Source of the DNA: Nitrosomonadales bacterium
GTDB taxonomy: Bacteria > Pseudomonadota > Gammaproteobacteria > Burkholderiales > Gallionellaceae
Assembly: GCA_016235045.1 (NCBI GenBank)
Contig: JACRME010000013.1
Span: 124,001 to 188,000 of the forward strand
DNA length: 64,000 nt
Reading direction: 5' to 3'
Below the pieces are notes generated by a model, which saw nothing but the letters and a program-made list of their open reading frames with translations, was not told the DNA's origin and did not search any database. The position numbers and the translations under genes are program-made. Numbering within the stretch: the stretch's first letter is position 1; each line of letters opens with the position of its first letter. Shown one piece after another: positions 56,001-63,994 of the stretch.

Positions 56001-57767
56001 CGGCAGGGGTTCAAAATCGAACCGCACGTCCCGGTTCGGCTGGCTGAACTGCTCGGCGGCATGCAATTCGAAAGCGCTGGCTGAGCGCTCGACCAGCAAC
56101 TCCTTCGTCGCCTTGACCCGATAGGCGGCTCCGTCGCTGGCGAATACCGTCAATACATATCGACTGGGATCTTTTGCGGCAGGCAGCGAGAATTTGGCCA
56201 CGCCATCGCCGTCGGCAACCAATTCCTCCGTCTGCAGCTTGATCGGGAACAAACCGGTGTAATGGATCTCTCCTTCTACCATTGTGGTCGTTTGCGCACG
56301 CACGGTAAGTTGCACATGCGCATCCTTGACCGGCTCGCCGTCGGGGTATGTCAGCACCAGACGGCCGCTGATCGCATCATTCGTCCTGTAGTTGTCCTTG
56401 TCGGGCAAGACCGATATTTCAAAATGTGGCTTGATGTAATCCGCCACACGGAATGCCGCGCTGTAGACACTGTCCTTGTAGGTATAGCGCAACTCATAAC
56501 CGCCTGCACTAGCATTGTCAGGCAAGCGGAATACGGTTTGTGCCCCACTCGGTCCATTGATCTGCAACTTCTGGTTCGCCACTGGCGTACCGTTTGGATC
56601 CAGCACTTCGAGAGTGATACTGCTTGGTGCGATCGCTTCGGACTGGCGTGCAGAAGTGAATTGGCGTCCCAGGAATTTTACGTTCACTTCATCGCCCGGA
56701 CGGTACAACGGCCGGTCGGTCATGGCATATAACTTGGTGTTGTATATCTCGCTGTCGTAGTAGAAGTTCTCCGAGATCAGCACCCCGCCCTGTGCGTCAC
56801 GGCCAATCACATAGGATTTCTCCGGATTGGCCCTGTCGAAACTGGCAATACCGCGCGAGTCTGTCTTGCCGCTCGCCAGTACGCCGACACCATCCGTCCA
56901 CATGATCTGAACATCGGGTGCAACCGCTCCCGTATCGCGCCGCACTGCCCACACCATCATCTGTTCGGGAGCCGTCTTGCTAATCACGACCATATCCGAA
57001 ACAAAGATCAGGGTATTTGCCCGATGCCCGCCGATGACGGCCTCCACCAAATACAAACCGGGCTCTCTCTTGCCTAGCGGGATGTATACGTTTCCATCCC
57101 GGCTCATCGAAAAGTCACTGCTGGAACCCGCCAGCTTCACCCCTTCCGGCGGCTGGATAGGCTGCGCATGCACTAATGGATAGCGGAATCTGTCCATGAG
57201 ATGGAATCCGTTCTTCTCGGACAGCAAGGCGAACTGCGGCTGGTTGGAAAACTCCACTGGGCGGTTCAACAAAGGAGAGGTCTTTAATTGCGGTACCTCT
57301 TTGGTGACGCCTTGACGGGCTTCTGCAGTGAAAATATCCTGCCAGATCCGGCGCGACTTCTTATACCAGTCGTTCCATACGAAATTGAGCGCATTACCCA
57401 GCCCCTCTCCCACGTAGTTCCCGTCCGTCTTGATGCGATGCAAATTCTTTTGCTGCTTCAGGAACTCGATCGGATCGGCTATACGGTACAGCACGATGTC
57501 AACACCGCTGTATTCCGCAAGCGAGCTGAAATCCCTCCCCGAGACTTCCAGCCGGACTTTGGCTTCATCGGTTGACCCATATGAGGAATCGCTTAACAGG
57601 AAGAACGGTTCGCCGCGATAGGGCCGGTACCAGCTCGGCTCGCTTTCCGGCATTGTCGGCCCATCATCTGTCGCCAGCGTGACTGACGACAGACATAGCA
57701 TCAACGCGGCAAGAAGGCCAAACGATATATGCCGACAAAATTTGGATTGTCCTGTGTGGGGCGCCAT
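53067..57767 (-). CDS. yfaS: Bacterial alpha-2-macroglobulin (YfaS family) with thioester motif
   Basis: About 1566 residues from ATG 57767, preceded by GGAAGGA; a longer open frame upstream was rejected. A Sec signal peptide precedes SVTLATDDG, without a lipobox, so it should be soluble in the periplasm, unlike the YfhM lipoprotein type. The N-terminal half contains macroglobulin domains (e.g. AMTDRPLYRPGDEVNVKFLG, YRPGETVKVQLETSVGGKPV) and the A2M segment (RATFTFVMPDSLTRWRITGR). The thioester is intact: NYPYGCVEQTASRMLPL, Cys1073 and Gln1076. The C-terminal domain ends near PPVRFYSMYSP. Such proteins are thought to trap proteases reaching the periplasm. The start lies inside yfaT. Confidence 0.95.
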   Translation of the reverse strand: MAPHTGQSKFCRHISFGLLAALMLCLSSVTLATDDGPTMPESEPSWYRPYRGEPFFLLSDSSYGSTDEAKVRLEVSGRDFSSLAEYSGVDIVLYRIADPIEFLKQQKNLHRIKTDGNYVGEGLGNALNFVWNDWYKKSRRIWQDIFTAEARQGVTKEVPQLKTSPLLNRPVEFSNQPQFALLSEKNGFHLMDRFRYPLVHAQPIQPPEGVKLAGSSSDFSMSRDGNVYIPLGKREPGLYLVEAVIGGHRANTLIFVSDMVVISKTAPEQMMVWAVRRDTGAVAPDVQIMWTDGVGVLASGKTDSRGIASFDRANPEKSYVIGRDAQGGVLISENFYYDSEIYNTKLYAMTDRPLYRPGDEVNVKFLGRQFTSARQSEAIAPSSITLEVLDPNGTPVANQKLQINGPSGAQTVFRLPDNASAGGYELRYTYKDSVYSAAFRVADYIKPHFEISVLPDKDNYRTNDAISGRLVLTYPDGEPVKDAHVQLTVRAQTTTMVEGEIHYTGLFPIKLQTEELVADGDGVAKFSLPAAKDPSRYVLTVFASDGAAYRVKATKELLVERSASAFELHAAEQFSQPNRDVRFDFEPLPGNATPATPVRYELVQLEKQQKSEGKIESGSRHFSINFAESGSYTVLLFDENGNVLGACSHWVAGAGIKAVKGSIEIVFDHASYKAGDIAEALITFPEPVDSALLTLERDRVEQSALLQDGAKWVSAQRIAPTQWRAKVAINENFSPNVTLSVAYVKNNEWVFQNRGILVEQPRIQVVFKTDKEVYRPGETVKVQLETSVGGKPVSANVSVGVVDEMIYVLQPEIVPNIFDFFYHPRRNNVRTHSSLQFIGFDMASYRQSAPPARGSSHERGIKVLERPRRDNVDTAYWNGQISTDNAGRATFTFVMPDSLTRWRITGRAMSAQGLVGQRTAYLRSDKPFYAKWISPNWMRSGDAPVAVLAVFNQTGSDQTVNVRLSSSGINKTEKLKTRRGINTMNVELEGYTGDTLHVEIQADGKSVDALDIPMRHDGLAWKSARTLIVPVDSKQAALNLPKDAENIRVSFANGAAQQFARIVDDLDNYPYGCVEQTASRMLPLAFALQSLPQDTGGERALITRQLRQRLQHQRLRLVYMAGPDATFGWWGNAAHDDLLLTAYAYYADHAASRVLGLGLPDEHWAKLLAMFGQEDRSVNHNRRAQRLVLSPESQQQSAQVLSHKALALWMASDMGLPTKTLVSGLLDDLEKRSQLQNVAHATVDTESPAFADPESDLSRAMTLKLAALLAERHQLGLPSKVSAALPGASAVLEQSGLPSAQALLLLASKVPDRAQAAERILNSVRSDMPTFDRALALIWLNQILVGRLGDSSDVALDGAWKRVSSVTGSDIWLSKGKQAPGDLTLSQAPGKLLTAYVQYESASQEEGKLAVKVERKLYHLATASEGSSGAGAERVQRFDLAEQSDDDAVNSNDLYLEEITLTPENGTRVNYGMVEVPLPPGAAVESSTWGIALNSGAELERARNEPSRGGYAVPVEQVDQPVVIRHLLRFSQKGKYQLPPVRFYSMYSPQNKAFEAAGKGRVVTVR

Positions 57768-58372
57768 CTTGTATCCTTCCAACGAAGCAATTGTGAAACG
57801 GGAATAGAACGCAGTCCGTTGTCCTGCGCGGTAACTGTACCGGTGTGGTAAATCACCATGCCATTCATCCACACCATCAAATGCTGTTCATCGCCCTGAT
57901 CGAAAAAAAGCAGATCGCCGGGTTGGGCCAGATTGAAGTCTTTGGCAACGTAGCGGCTGTTCTCCTGCACCATGCCGATCGCGCTTACATACGCCCCCTT
58001 TGACCCGTCTGTCCTGCGCCAGACATGCCGCAGTTCCTCCTGCTCCGCACTCAGATGCAATTCCTCCGGCAACTGTTGCGCAGAAAAACCGTTCGCCCTC
58101 AGCCAGCGCGTATCATGCCCACGCAAGCTCTCGGCCACGGAATAGCGCACCAGACTGACGCAGTCGCGCTGCACCCAGCGCGGGGACGGGCCTTGGCGTA
58201 TCTGTTCCTGCATGATGCGCAACATCCAAGCGCGGAAGTTTCGGCTTTGCTCGGGGGTCAACATCACGCTGTCGTCAGTCGACGACATGCGCTCAGTCAA
58301 AGCAAAGGATAACTGGGGTAAAACGACAAGCCCCGCCAATCCGAACAGCATGGCCAGCATATATCGCAGCAT
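57701..58372 (-). CDS. yfaT: YfaT family DUF1175 protein, NlpC/P60-like
   Basis: 223 residues with an N-terminal signal/anchor (LAMLFGLAGLVVLPQLSFAL). Family DUF1175. The sequence carries an NlpC/P60-like pattern: Cys71 in WVQRDCVSLVRYSVAESL, then PGDLLFFDQGDEQHLMVW with candidate catalytic His164, then a third polar residue near YHTGTVT (His176). This suggests a papain-like cysteine peptidase or amidase fold, which is inference. The 3' end overlaps the 5' end of yfaS by 67 nt and also contains the yfaS ribosome-binding site, so translation of the two is linked. Confidence 0.85.
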   Translation of the reverse strand: MLRYMLAMLFGLAGLVVLPQLSFALTERMSSTDDSVMLTPEQSRNFRAWMLRIMQEQIRQGPSPRWVQRDCVSLVRYSVAESLRGHDTRWLRANGFSAQQLPEELHLSAEQEELRHVWRRTDGSKGAYVSAIGMVQENSRYVAKDFNLAQPGDLLFFDQGDEQHLMVWMNGMVIYHTGTVTAQDNGLRSIPVSQLLRWKDTRWRPTQDNPNFVGIYRLAFLPR

Positions 58373-58378
58373 GGCTGA

Positions 58379-59962
58379 TCAGTACTGCTGCCAGTCCAAT
58401 GTCATCCAGCCGGCCCCCTTGGGGGTTGCATGCATTTCCAGTCGCATGGGCGGGTATTTCTTCACGGCCTCGAGCTTGGGCAACAAATGCTGATCGGTTG
58501 CACCGCGCAGCACCTCGTCCTGCTCGTGTGGCAATGTCATTTCCACTTCGTGGGCCACCATTTGCGCCAATTGTTTTGGATCGACCACCGCAACTGCAGC
58601 TTGCTTTGAATCCGGCCAGCTATCGCTCAGTGCCGGTTGTCGCTTGTGAGTGACGGCCAGTGCCTGCTCGACCAGCGAAGCATCGGGAGAAAAGTAGACC
58701 AGCTTTCCGCTGCGACCGAGCATAGCCTGTTCGTTCTGCCAGACGACATCGCCCGCCGGGCTGGTGACTGGTTTGATTTGAGCAACTTCCGCTTCCGAAT
58801 CTGCGGAGCCCTTGATGCTGTAATTGAAATAAGCCCCCAGGATCGCATCCACACCTTCTTCCTTGCCCAGTTGCGTCACGAATAACGGTGTATGCAGACG
58901 GGAGTTTGCGTACCAGCACACCGCAGCGTTGCCCGCAAACTGAGTGGCCAATTGATCGGCTGCCTTGTTAACGACTGCCTGGCTATTCGCGGCCTTCGTC
59001 AAAGCGTTCCAATCCACAGGCATGGCTACACACATGCCGGGCTGGAACGGCACAGATGACCACAGGGATGAACCACCATACAAGGTGGCTGCATGCGTGG
59101 GATCCACATCCAGCAGCATTGAAGTCGACCACGACTGCTGGCTCAGCAAGGTCTTCTCGCTGAAATCGAACCGCAGCGCCTTGAGTGCGGGGAAAAAATG
59201 CTGGTATGAGAAAGACAGGAAATCTGCCTTGATTGCGATGCTATGGTCGCTTGAGCCCGCATCCAGGTCGAATGCCCCGGCAAAACGCGACTGCTTGGCC
59301 TTATCCGAACCCAGGAGATCGTTCAGCAATGATTCAGCGGAGGCGTTGAACTCGCCGTCGGAATTCAACAACATCCCTGGATCCGAAAATACAACAACGC
59401 GATCCGCATGCGAGGCCAGCAACAACTTGCGATTCCATGCATATTCCAAAGCAAACAATTGCACGGTATCGCCTTCGATGCTGATCTCACCGACCATGGT
59501 CAACTGCTTGTCTTTCAGCGCAACCTTGGCTGCCGGTTCGAGCAGTTTCGCCAGCTTGTTACGCGTCATTGCGATGACATAATATTTCAAGGTGCCGTTA
59601 TGCGAGCGCCAAAGCGCTACGTCGGCAGGCTCATCCATGACCAGCTTGATCAACTCATCTGTCAGCGTTACGTCATGCTCATAGGCGATACGTCTTAACG
59701 TCCCGCTCAGACCAAGACGCCCTTCGGTATTCTCGTAATAGAACAGGAAGTCCTCAGACAACAAATCGCGCAATAACGGAACCTGCAACAAATCCGCAGG
59801 CAACTTTGAAAGGCTCTTGCTGCGTATCAGGGCGTCCGGCGCGGTCATATTGAGGTTAAGACCGGCCGAAGTTAAGAGCGTCTTATTCCAACCAAGTCCA
59901 AACACAACCCCGCTCCCAGCTACTGCAAATATCACCAAGCCTATCCAAAGTCTCTTGCGCAC
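58379..59962 (-). CDS. yfaA: YfaA family DUF2138 protein
   Basis: 527 residues from GTG 59962, with GAGG 5 nt upstream. An N-terminal transmembrane anchor (RKRLWIGLVIFAVAGSGVVF) precedes a large periplasmic domain of unknown function (DUF2138), with DALIRSKSLSKLPADLLQVP as an early block and PFTQW-type structural repeats not evident. No catalytic motif is recognisable. It is the first gene of the operon, 6 bp before yfaT; the E. coli order yfaA-T-S-Q-P is the same. Confidence 0.85.
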   Translation of the reverse strand: MRKRLWIGLVIFAVAGSGVVFGLGWNKTLLTSAGLNLNMTAPDALIRSKSLSKLPADLLQVPLLRDLLSEDFLFYYENTEGRLGLSGTLRRIAYEHDVTLTDELIKLVMDEPADVALWRSHNGTLKYYVIAMTRNKLAKLLEPAAKVALKDKQLTMVGEISIEGDTVQLFALEYAWNRKLLLASHADRVVVFSDPGMLLNSDGEFNASAESLLNDLLGSDKAKQSRFAGAFDLDAGSSDHSIAIKADFLSFSYQHFFPALKALRFDFSEKTLLSQQSWSTSMLLDVDPTHAATLYGGSSLWSSVPFQPGMCVAMPVDWNALTKAANSQAVVNKAADQLATQFAGNAAVCWYANSRLHTPLFVTQLGKEEGVDAILGAYFNYSIKGSADSEAEVAQIKPVTSPAGDVVWQNEQAMLGRSGKLVYFSPDASLVEQALAVTHKRQPALSDSWPDSKQAAVAVVDPKQLAQMVAHEVEMTLPHEQDEVLRGATDQHLLPKLEAVKKYPPMRLEMHATPKGAGWMTLDWQQY

Positions 59963-60394
59963 ATTAACCTCGATGAATTGTTGTCCCGCTCATCATTGCA
60001 GCCGCTGCTCGGAACTTATTGATAGCTGCATAAAACCTATTGCACTTGCCTACACAATGAAATAAATATTGGCAATATGTTCTATGCAAAATGGGACGGC
60101 AATCTAACAGCTAATTACTATCTGTGGATATATACCAAACTATCTAGTACTTGGCCTAGTCCTCACTCTATATTGTGACAACGGCGCATTCTTTGGAAAT
60201 TTCGTAACAAGGATATCGTGGAAATAGGTGCCAAAACAGTTCGTTGCGACTAGCAGCCAACGAAACAAAAGCAATTAATAGACGCAAGTCTGGTTGATAA
60301 CAAAACAGACTTATCAAACTCTTGTGTAGCAGATTCGATATTTGAGCTCTATATATTGAATCAAAATAACGAAACAGCAGAAAACTAGCCTGCC
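59963..60394. other. AT-rich non-coding region upstream of yfaA
   Basis: This 432-bp stretch is visibly richer in A and T than the surrounding genes, with runs such as TGAAATAAATATTGGCAATA and TATATATTGAATCAAAATAA. No frame on either strand has family-like content; a 97-codon minus frame over it overlaps the neighbouring gene and has no matching start signal. It must contain the promoter of the yfa operon, but I found no convincing -35/-10 pair. Base composition suggests acquired or degenerate DNA. Confidence 0.6.
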
Positions 60395-61330
60395 CTACCC
60401 CAGCAAATTCGCCACCGTCAGCAGCAACAGCATGAAGAGCTGGAACACCAGCGCGCGCCACACCAGGCCGATGGCGCTTTGCATGTAGTCGGCGTCGGCT
60501 TCGTCGCCGATGCCCAGTTCCGGGCGGAACACGGGTTGCTGATCTTGCATGATGGCCTGCCCCAGCCTAACGCCGAGCGCGCCTGCGCCGCTGGCAAGCA
60601 GGATGCCCGCTTCCGGGTCGATCCAGTGTGCCGCCTGTGTGCGCCAGCAATAAATGGTGTCTTCGAAGTTGCCTACGATGGCAAATGTGGCCGCCGTGAG
60701 ACGCAACGGCATCCATTCCATCAGGTGAAACGCCTGCCGGGCGAAGGTGCCGAAATTGTCAATTTCGGCATCCTCTTTCATGCTCCAACGGTTATACATA
60801 AACAGCGCGAGACGATACAGGACGGCGCCGACCGGCCCCAGGCCGAGCATCATGAAAATCACGAACCAGAACACGACGCCGAAGACATTGCGATGGGAGC
60901 ATAGCAAGGCCTGCTCGATGGTGACGCGGGCGACCTCTTCATAGCTCAGGTCGCTGCACGATTTCCCCAGCCAGCTTCCCAGCAACTCGCGCGCCTTGTC
61001 CACCTGCTTGTCGCGCAATGCCTGATGGATATCTGTGTAGTAGTGGCTGAACTGGCGAAAACCCATGGTGAGGTAAAGCACCAGCACGCTAAACGCCCAG
61101 GAGAAGATGGGATGGGCGGTCAATAGCAGGCAATACAACGCGAATACCAGGGCCAAAGGCAGCGCGATGACGAGTATCCATGCAACCCTGCCCTGCGAAT
61201 GCTCGCCCGCATTGAAATTGCGCTGGAAAAATCCGACATAGCCGGAAATCCAGGCAAGAAGGTACTTGCGGGAAGACAGCGGATGGACTTGTTCCAGCAA
61301 CAAAGCGGCAATCAGGGAAAACAGGCTCAT
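60395..61330 (-). CDS. AmpE/CobD-CbiB family integral membrane protein
   Basis: 311 residues from ATG 61330 (MSLFSLIAALLLEQVHPLSS), with about four to five hydrophobic segments. The block EEVARVTIEQALLCSHRNVF, followed by GVVFWFVIFMMLGLGPVGAV, and EWMPLRLTAATFAIVGNFED is shared by CobD/CbiB and AmpE proteins. The overall layout and the Trp/Pro-rich block fit AmpE, a putative sensor of cell-wall recycling, better than cobalamin CbiB. No ampD or cob genes are nearby. It sits beside cysN, so the name should stay at family level. Confidence 0.75.
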   Translation of the reverse strand: MSLFSLIAALLLEQVHPLSSRKYLLAWISGYVGFFQRNFNAGEHSQGRVAWILVIALPLALVFALYCLLLTAHPIFSWAFSVLVLYLTMGFRQFSHYYTDIHQALRDKQVDKARELLGSWLGKSCSDLSYEEVARVTIEQALLCSHRNVFGVVFWFVIFMMLGLGPVGAVLYRLALFMYNRWSMKEDAEIDNFGTFARQAFHLMEWMPLRLTAATFAIVGNFEDTIYCWRTQAAHWIDPEAGILLASGAGALGVRLGQAIMQDQQPVFRPELGIGDEADADYMQSAIGLVWRALVFQLFMLLLLTVANLLG

Positions 61331-61516
61331 GGCTAAGCGGGCATCAAACACAGAGAGACGAGAAGATACCACAGGCGCATGACGGGACGAAATACGCGAA
61401 CTGTTGCGCCCATCGCCCCCCTCTCCCGTCCTGCGGGATAACCCGCGAGTTGTCCGCTTGCGGGCCTGGTCGAATGGCTGGCAGTTCCACCAGAGGGGCT
61501 TTGATAAACGTCTACA

Positions 61517-62770
61517 TCAGGCGATCATCCCCGCCGCCACCGTATTATTGGTCGCCTCGTCGATGACGATGAAACTGCCCGTCGCCCGGTCGATCTCGTA
61601 GCTGTCGAACACCAGCGGCTGCTGGGTCTTGATCGCTACGCGGGCGATGTCGTTCATGTGCAGCTTCTCGGCCGCGTGCTGCTCCAGCGTGTTCACGTCC
61701 ACACGGTAGTCGAGGCGCGAGAACAGCGCTTTCGCCGTGCGCGTGGTGTGCTTGACCAGGTATTTGCGGTGCTTTTCCAGCGGCGTTTCCGACAGCCAGC
61801 ACAGGGTCGCTTCGAACTCCTTCTCTACTTTCGGAACGTGAGCGTCGGTCTTGACGAACATGTCGCCGCGCGAGATGTCGATCTCGTCCGCCAGTGTCAG
61901 CGTCACCGATTGCGGCGCGAAAGCGGTTTGCAGCTTGCCGTCAAAGGTGACGATCTCTTTCACCGTGGTGGTGCGTCCGGACGGCAGGATGGTGATCTCG
62001 TCGCCGACGGAGACCTCACCTGCCTCGATGCGACCGGCAAAACCTCTGAAGTCATGGTACTCGCCGGTCTGCGGGCGGCACACCCATTGCACCGGGAAGC
62101 GGAAGTCGCTGGTGTTCACATCGTGGTCGATCTCGACCTTCTCCAGCAGTTCCAGCAGGGCCGGGCCTGTGTACCAGCCAAGATTGACGCCGCGGTCCAC
62201 CACCATGTCGCCGTTCAGCGCGGAAAGCGGGATGCAATGCACATCGTGCAGGCCAAGCTGTGCAGCAAAGACCTTGTACTCGGCAACGATCTCGTTGAAG
62301 CGCGCTTGCGAGTAATCCACCATGTCCATCTTGTTCACCGCCAGCACCACATGCGGAACCCCGACCAGGCTGGCGAGGAAACTGTGGCGTCGCGTCTGCG
62401 TCAGCACGCCCTTGCGCGCATCGACCAAGATGACGACCAGATTGGCGGTGCTCGCCGCCGTCACCATGTTGCGCGTGTACTGCTCATGCCCCGGCGTGTC
62501 GCCGATGATGAACTTGCGTTTCGGCGTGGCGAAATAGCGGTAGGCCACGTCGATGGTGATGCCCTGCTCGCGCTCGGCTTGCAGGCCGTCGGTGAGCAGC
62601 GACAGATCGACGGCTGCCATGCCGCGCTTTTCGCTGGTCTTTGAGATAGCCGAGAACTGATCCTCGAAGATGGATTTCGAGTCGTGCAGCAGACGGCCGA
62701 TCAGGGTGCTCTTGCCGTCGTCGACGCTTCCGGCGGTGATGAATCTTAGTAACTGTGTTGTATTGCTCAT
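61517..62770 (-). CDS. cysN: Sulfate adenylyltransferase subunit 1 (CysN)
   Basis: CysN, 417 residues, is the GTPase subunit that drives APS formation with CysD. Motifs are [20 protein letters not shown] (G1), [20 protein letters not shown] (G3) and [14 protein letters not shown] (G4). No APS kinase (CysC) domain is fused. It follows cysD by 157 bp occupied by a large inverted-repeat element. Confidence 0.97.
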   Translation of the reverse strand: MSNTTQLLRFITAGSVDDGKSTLIGRLLHDSKSIFEDQFSAISKTSEKRGMAAVDLSLLTDGLQAEREQGITIDVAYRYFATPKRKFIIGDTPGHEQYTRNMVTAASTANLVVILVDARKGVLTQTRRHSFLASLVGVPHVVLAVNKMDMVDYSQARFNEIVAEYKVFAAQLGLHDVHCIPLSALNGDMVVDRGVNLGWYTGPALLELLEKVEIDHDVNTSDFRFPVQWVCRPQTGEYHDFRGFAGRIEAGEVSVGDEITILPSGRTTTVKEIVTFDGKLQTAFAPQSVTLTLADEIDISRGDMFVKTDAHVPKVEKEFEATLCWLSETPLEKHRKYLVKHTTRTAKALFSRLDYRVDVNTLEQHAAEKLHMNDIARVAIKTQQPLVFDSYEIDRATGSFIVIDEATNNTVAAGMIA

Positions 62771-62927
62771 TATGTGTGCCTCTCAAATTTCATCGGAACC
62801 GGATTCCCTCCCCCTTGCAGGGGGAGGGTTAGGGAGGGGGTAGAAACTTCAATTTTCGCAACTCAACTGTTCTACCCCCATCCTAACCTTCCCCCTGCAA
62901 TGGGGAAGGAACGGGTTTAGTTGGCGG
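62771..62927. repeat. Large inverted-repeat element between cysD and cysN
   Basis: The core (62801-62914) has two hairpin arms that are also inverse to one another. The left one, CCCTCCCCCTTGCAGGGGGA (62806 onward), is followed by GGGTTAGGGAGGGGGTAGAA. The right one starts TTCTACCCCCATCCTAACCT and ends in TTCCCCCTGCAATGGGGAAG. A 24-nt AT-rich centre lies between them. It matches the kind of CCCTCCCCC/GGGGGAGGG elements dispersed between genes in many environmental proteobacteria and probably lowers cysN expression relative to cysD. Confidence 0.85.
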
Positions 62928-63854
62928 TCAGAAATACCCTTCCTTCTTTCTCAACTCCATCGACGCATCCGAAGTCTGATCATCCATGCGTGTCGCGCCG
63001 CGTTCGGTGATGCGCGTGGTCGCGGTCTCTTCGATGATCTCTTCCACCGTGCGGGCGGTGGATTCCACCGGCGCAGTACAGGTCATGTCGCCCACGGTGC
63101 GGAAACGCACGGTGGCGATCTCCACCTTCTCGCCCGGCTTGGGCTGCACCAGGTGCGACACCGGGATCACGTTGCCGCTGCGGCGTATCACTTCGCGTTC
63201 ATGCGCGAAGTAGATATTGGGGATATGCAGCTTCTCGCGCCCGATGTATTCCCAGATATCCATCTCGGTCCAGTTGCTGATCGGGAACACGCGGATGTTC
63301 TCGCCGGCATGCACGCGGGTGTTGTAGGTATCCCACAATTCCGGACGCTGGTTCTTCGGGTCCCACTGACCGAACTCGTCGCGGAAGGAGAAGATGCGCT
63401 CCTTGGCGCGCGCCTTTTCCTCGTCGCGGCGTGCGCCGCCCAGGCAGGCATCGAAACCGAATTCGGCGATAGTCTCCAGCAGCGTCACCGACTGGAACGG
63501 GTTGCGCGGCTTGCTCTCATCCTTGATCACGATGCTGCCGCGCGCAATCGAATCTTCCAGCGAACGCACGATCAGCCGCTCTCCCAAATCCCGCGCCAGC
63601 TTGTCGCGGCATTCGATCACCTCGGGGAAGTTGTGCTCGGTATCGATGTGCACCAGCGGGAACGGAAATCTCGCAGGACGGAACGCCTTCTCCGCCAGAC
63701 GCAACATAACGATGGAATCCTTGCCGCCCGAGAACAACAGCGCCGGATTCTTACATTCCGCCGCCACCTCGCGCATGATGTGGATGGATTCGCTCTCCAG
63801 CGCATCCAGGTGGGTGAAAGTGTGTTTGCGCAAATTGTCCTCGACCAGTTTCAT
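62928..63854 (-). CDS. cysD: Sulfate adenylyltransferase subunit 2 (CysD)
   Basis: CysD, 308 residues from ATG 63854 (MKLVEDNLRKHTFTHLDALE), catalyses adenylyl transfer from ATP to sulfate, making APS. The PP-loop is PALLFSGGKDSIVMLRLAEK, and the LGGARRDEEKARAKERIFSF block is typical, as is the C-terminal VPVSHL-type region (NVIPVSHLVQPKPGEKVEIA). A frame extension upstream would add 14 residues; GGAGAAA before 63854 decides the start. It is the first gene of cysD-cysN in this window; cysH may lie outside. Confidence 0.97.
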   Translation of the reverse strand: MKLVEDNLRKHTFTHLDALESESIHIMREVAAECKNPALLFSGGKDSIVMLRLAEKAFRPARFPFPLVHIDTEHNFPEVIECRDKLARDLGERLIVRSLEDSIARGSIVIKDESKPRNPFQSVTLLETIAEFGFDACLGGARRDEEKARAKERIFSFRDEFGQWDPKNQRPELWDTYNTRVHAGENIRVFPISNWTEMDIWEYIGREKLHIPNIYFAHEREVIRRSGNVIPVSHLVQPKPGEKVEIATVRFRTVGDMTCTAPVESTARTVEEIIEETATTRITERGATRMDDQTSDASMELRKKEGYF

Positions 63855-63870
63855 AACTTTCTCCAAAACA

Positions 63871-63994
63871 ATGTAGGGCGCAATAACCAACGGCATTGCG
63901 CCGTATGGTATTTACTTGGTGCAATGCGCTTCGCTTATTGCACCCTACATATTATTCAAGGCATCTGGTGCGCGAGCGCACCCTACATTGGTTT
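63871..63994. repeat. Mosaic of GTAGGGTGCAAT-type hairpin repeats
   Basis: Upstream of cysD three small hairpins follow each other: GGCGCAAT with ATTGCGCC (about 63877-63904), GGTGCAAT with ATTGCACC (about 63918-63943), and GGTGCG with CGCACC (about 63967-63982). The outer ends ATGTAGGG and CCCTACAT (63871 and 63942) are also inverse. The same unit is present at 35566-35600. This is a dispersed intergenic repeat family; the stretch to the window end holds no gene start. Confidence 0.8.

Noticed and set aside
57768-57872. Upstream extension of yfaS by 35 codons
   Set aside because: The extension lies inside yfaT, would block the signal peptide, and the ATG at 57767 has a strong GGAAGGA site.
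60168-60461. 97-codon minus-strand frame in the AT-rich gap
   Set aside because: It overlaps the AmpE/CobD-family gene, has no ribosome-binding site and no recognisable domain.
60395-61330. Calling this gene cobD for cobalamin synthesis
   Set aside because: Only the shared superfamily blocks match; the overall sequence is closer to AmpE and there is no cob gene context.
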